DNA of 38,547 bases, from contig CAIUWO010000144.1 in NCBI GenBank assembly GCA_903902895.1, positions 1 to 38,547 of the forward strand. The letters run 5' to 3'. The position numbers were made by a program, and so were the translations under genes. Positions 37,915-38,547 of this stretch are shown here, one piece after another (positions within the stretch are counted from its first letter, which is position 1; every line of letters begins with the position of its first letter). The DNA comes from Candidatus Hydrogenedentota bacterium (GTDB taxonomy: Bacteria > Hydrogenedentota > Hydrogenedentia > Hydrogenedentales > CAITNO01). The notes below the pieces were generated by a model, which made no database searches, was not told the DNA's origin, and worked only from the letters and a program-made list of their open reading frames with translations.

Positions 37915-38547
37915 CGCAGCCAGCCCCAGCGTTTCTTCTTGACGACGGTTTCACGGACAAAGATGGACAGCGTCTGCGCAAGCTGCACGGGATAGCGAAA
38001 GCGAATGAGCACCTCGCACCGTCCCGACTCGGAGCGCGGCGCGACGTCGCAGGCAAGCAAATCCTCGTTGAGAGTGCAGCGGACAAGGGGATTGGCCAGC
38101 CCCTCGGGCACGCGCAGCACCAGTTCGCGAATGATGACGGGACTGTCCAATGCAAGGTCGGTCTGCATTTCGGGGCCGCCGGAGCCCTGAATCTCCAGGT
38201 AGTGCATGCGCCCGAAACAAAACGGCGTCATCAGGGTGACGACGGCTTCGGCGCCCTTGAAACCGGGGCGCAGGTCAAGGTAGATGCGCTGCGCGGGCAC
38301 GGCGTGCAGCATGCCGCCGATGGCCTGGAAGAGCGGCCAGAGCAGGCGCAGGTCAAAGGCGGGGTCCTTGTCGAGCCGCGCGGCAAGCCGCGCGCCCCAG
38401 AAACCGCCCCCGACCGTTTCACTGGCATAGTGCCGTTCCAGAAAGGCAAGGCGCGCCAGGGACGCCGTGGGCAGTGTTTCGGCGCGGGGGTCCCGGGCCA
38501 GCGCTTTCAGGCAGCCCGCGACCCGCGCGGGCTGGGCCACATCGTCC
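37911..38547 (-). CDS. C-terminal part of an unidentified protein (5' end beyond window)
   Basis: An open frame runs from the right edge to a TGA overlapping the coaE start. About 212 residues are visible. It starts with helical, Ala/Arg-rich text (VAGCLKALARDPRAETLPTA) and continues with beta-rich segments (AQRIYLDLRPGFKGAEAVVT, LMTPFCFGRMHYLEIQGSGG, DLALDSPVIIRELVLRVPEG), ending in IFVRETVVKKKRWGWLR. The alternating strands suggest a beta-sandwich or OB-like domain. The coupling to coaE indicates a shared transcript. No family is recognised. Confidence 0.7.
   Translation of the reverse strand, partial: DDVAQPARVAGCLKALARDPRAETLPTASLARLAFLERHYASETVGGGFWGARLAARLDKDPAFDLRLLWPLFQAIGGMLHAVPAQRIYLDLRPGFKGAEAVVTLMTPFCFGRMHYLEIQGSGGPEMQTDLALDSPVIIRELVLRVPEGLANPLVRCTLNEDLLACDVAPRSESGRCEVLIRFRYPVQLAQTLSIFVRETVVKKKRWGWLR

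Overview
This 38.5 kb, GC-rich, gene-dense window looks like a chromosomal segment of a Gram-negative bacterium from an under-described lineage. The best guess is Candidatus Hydrogenedentota or a neighbour of the Planctomycetes/Lentisphaerae type. The basis is a DUF1559-like prepilin with a C-terminal H-X(n)-DG motif, GH42/GH14-like hydrolases, a lipobox lipoprotein, REP-type repeats with a RAYT transposase, and housekeeping genes of clear bacterial type. The phylum is inference. No rRNA, tRNA, CRISPR array or phage genes were recognised.

Layout. 1-2406: the end of an unknown gene, then nfeD, floA (flotillin-like scaffold) and a membrane-anchored Pro-rich protein. 2407-8184: a repeat-bearing gap, a prepilin, a secreted glycoside hydrolase behind a promoter with a C9 tract, a small NTF2-like lipoprotein and an M20 dipeptidase. 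8185-11263: repeats, a DUF2442 gene, a metal-ligand-poor M24 (creatinase-fold) protein, a creatininase-family amidohydrolase and a DUF1569 DinB-like protein. 11291-17202, minus strand: ffh-rpsP-khpA-trmD-rplS (SRP/ribosome operon), then a YbjN-like protein, ispE and an SGNH hydrolase. 17486-19233: a DUF4177-like microprotein divergent from lexA, then a RAYT transposase flanked by inverted REPs. 19236-25380, minus strand: an envelope cluster of a TMTC-like membrane/TPR protein, a secreted Ala/Pro-rich protein, VanZ and a class A PBP. 25636-28464: an ABC-F ATPase, then a VapBC module bounded on its far side by a second, diverged copy of the ABC-F 3' end. 29042-33555: gatC-gatA-gatB-rsfS and an atypical Ser/Thr kinase. 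33730-36841: a BlaI-type repressor and an M56 (BlaR1-type) sensor protease with a novel C-terminal domain, behind a perfect sigma70-type promoter. 37057-38547, minus strand: coaE carrying an in-frame repeat insertion, and an unknown partial gene.

The most notable signals are three families of dispersed palindromic repeats. Family A (GTAGGGTG...CACCGTC) surrounds the RAYT gene and supplies the stop codon of the M20 peptidase. Family B carries AATAATAGCC or CTATTAATG next to CCCC/GGGG hairpins. Family C (CCCCCTTCRAAGGGGG) lies between genes at 2.5 kb and also inside the coding frame of coaE, where it adds about 88 residues to an essential CoA-biosynthesis enzyme. Other leads are the VapBC module bounded by a duplicated gene end, a possibly phase-variable promoter, a candidate LexA operator CTGAA-N6-TTCAG, and a one-component-like BlaI/M56 pair whose sensor is not a penicillin-binding domain. 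Everything was read by eye; no database search was run, and percentages are hand counts.
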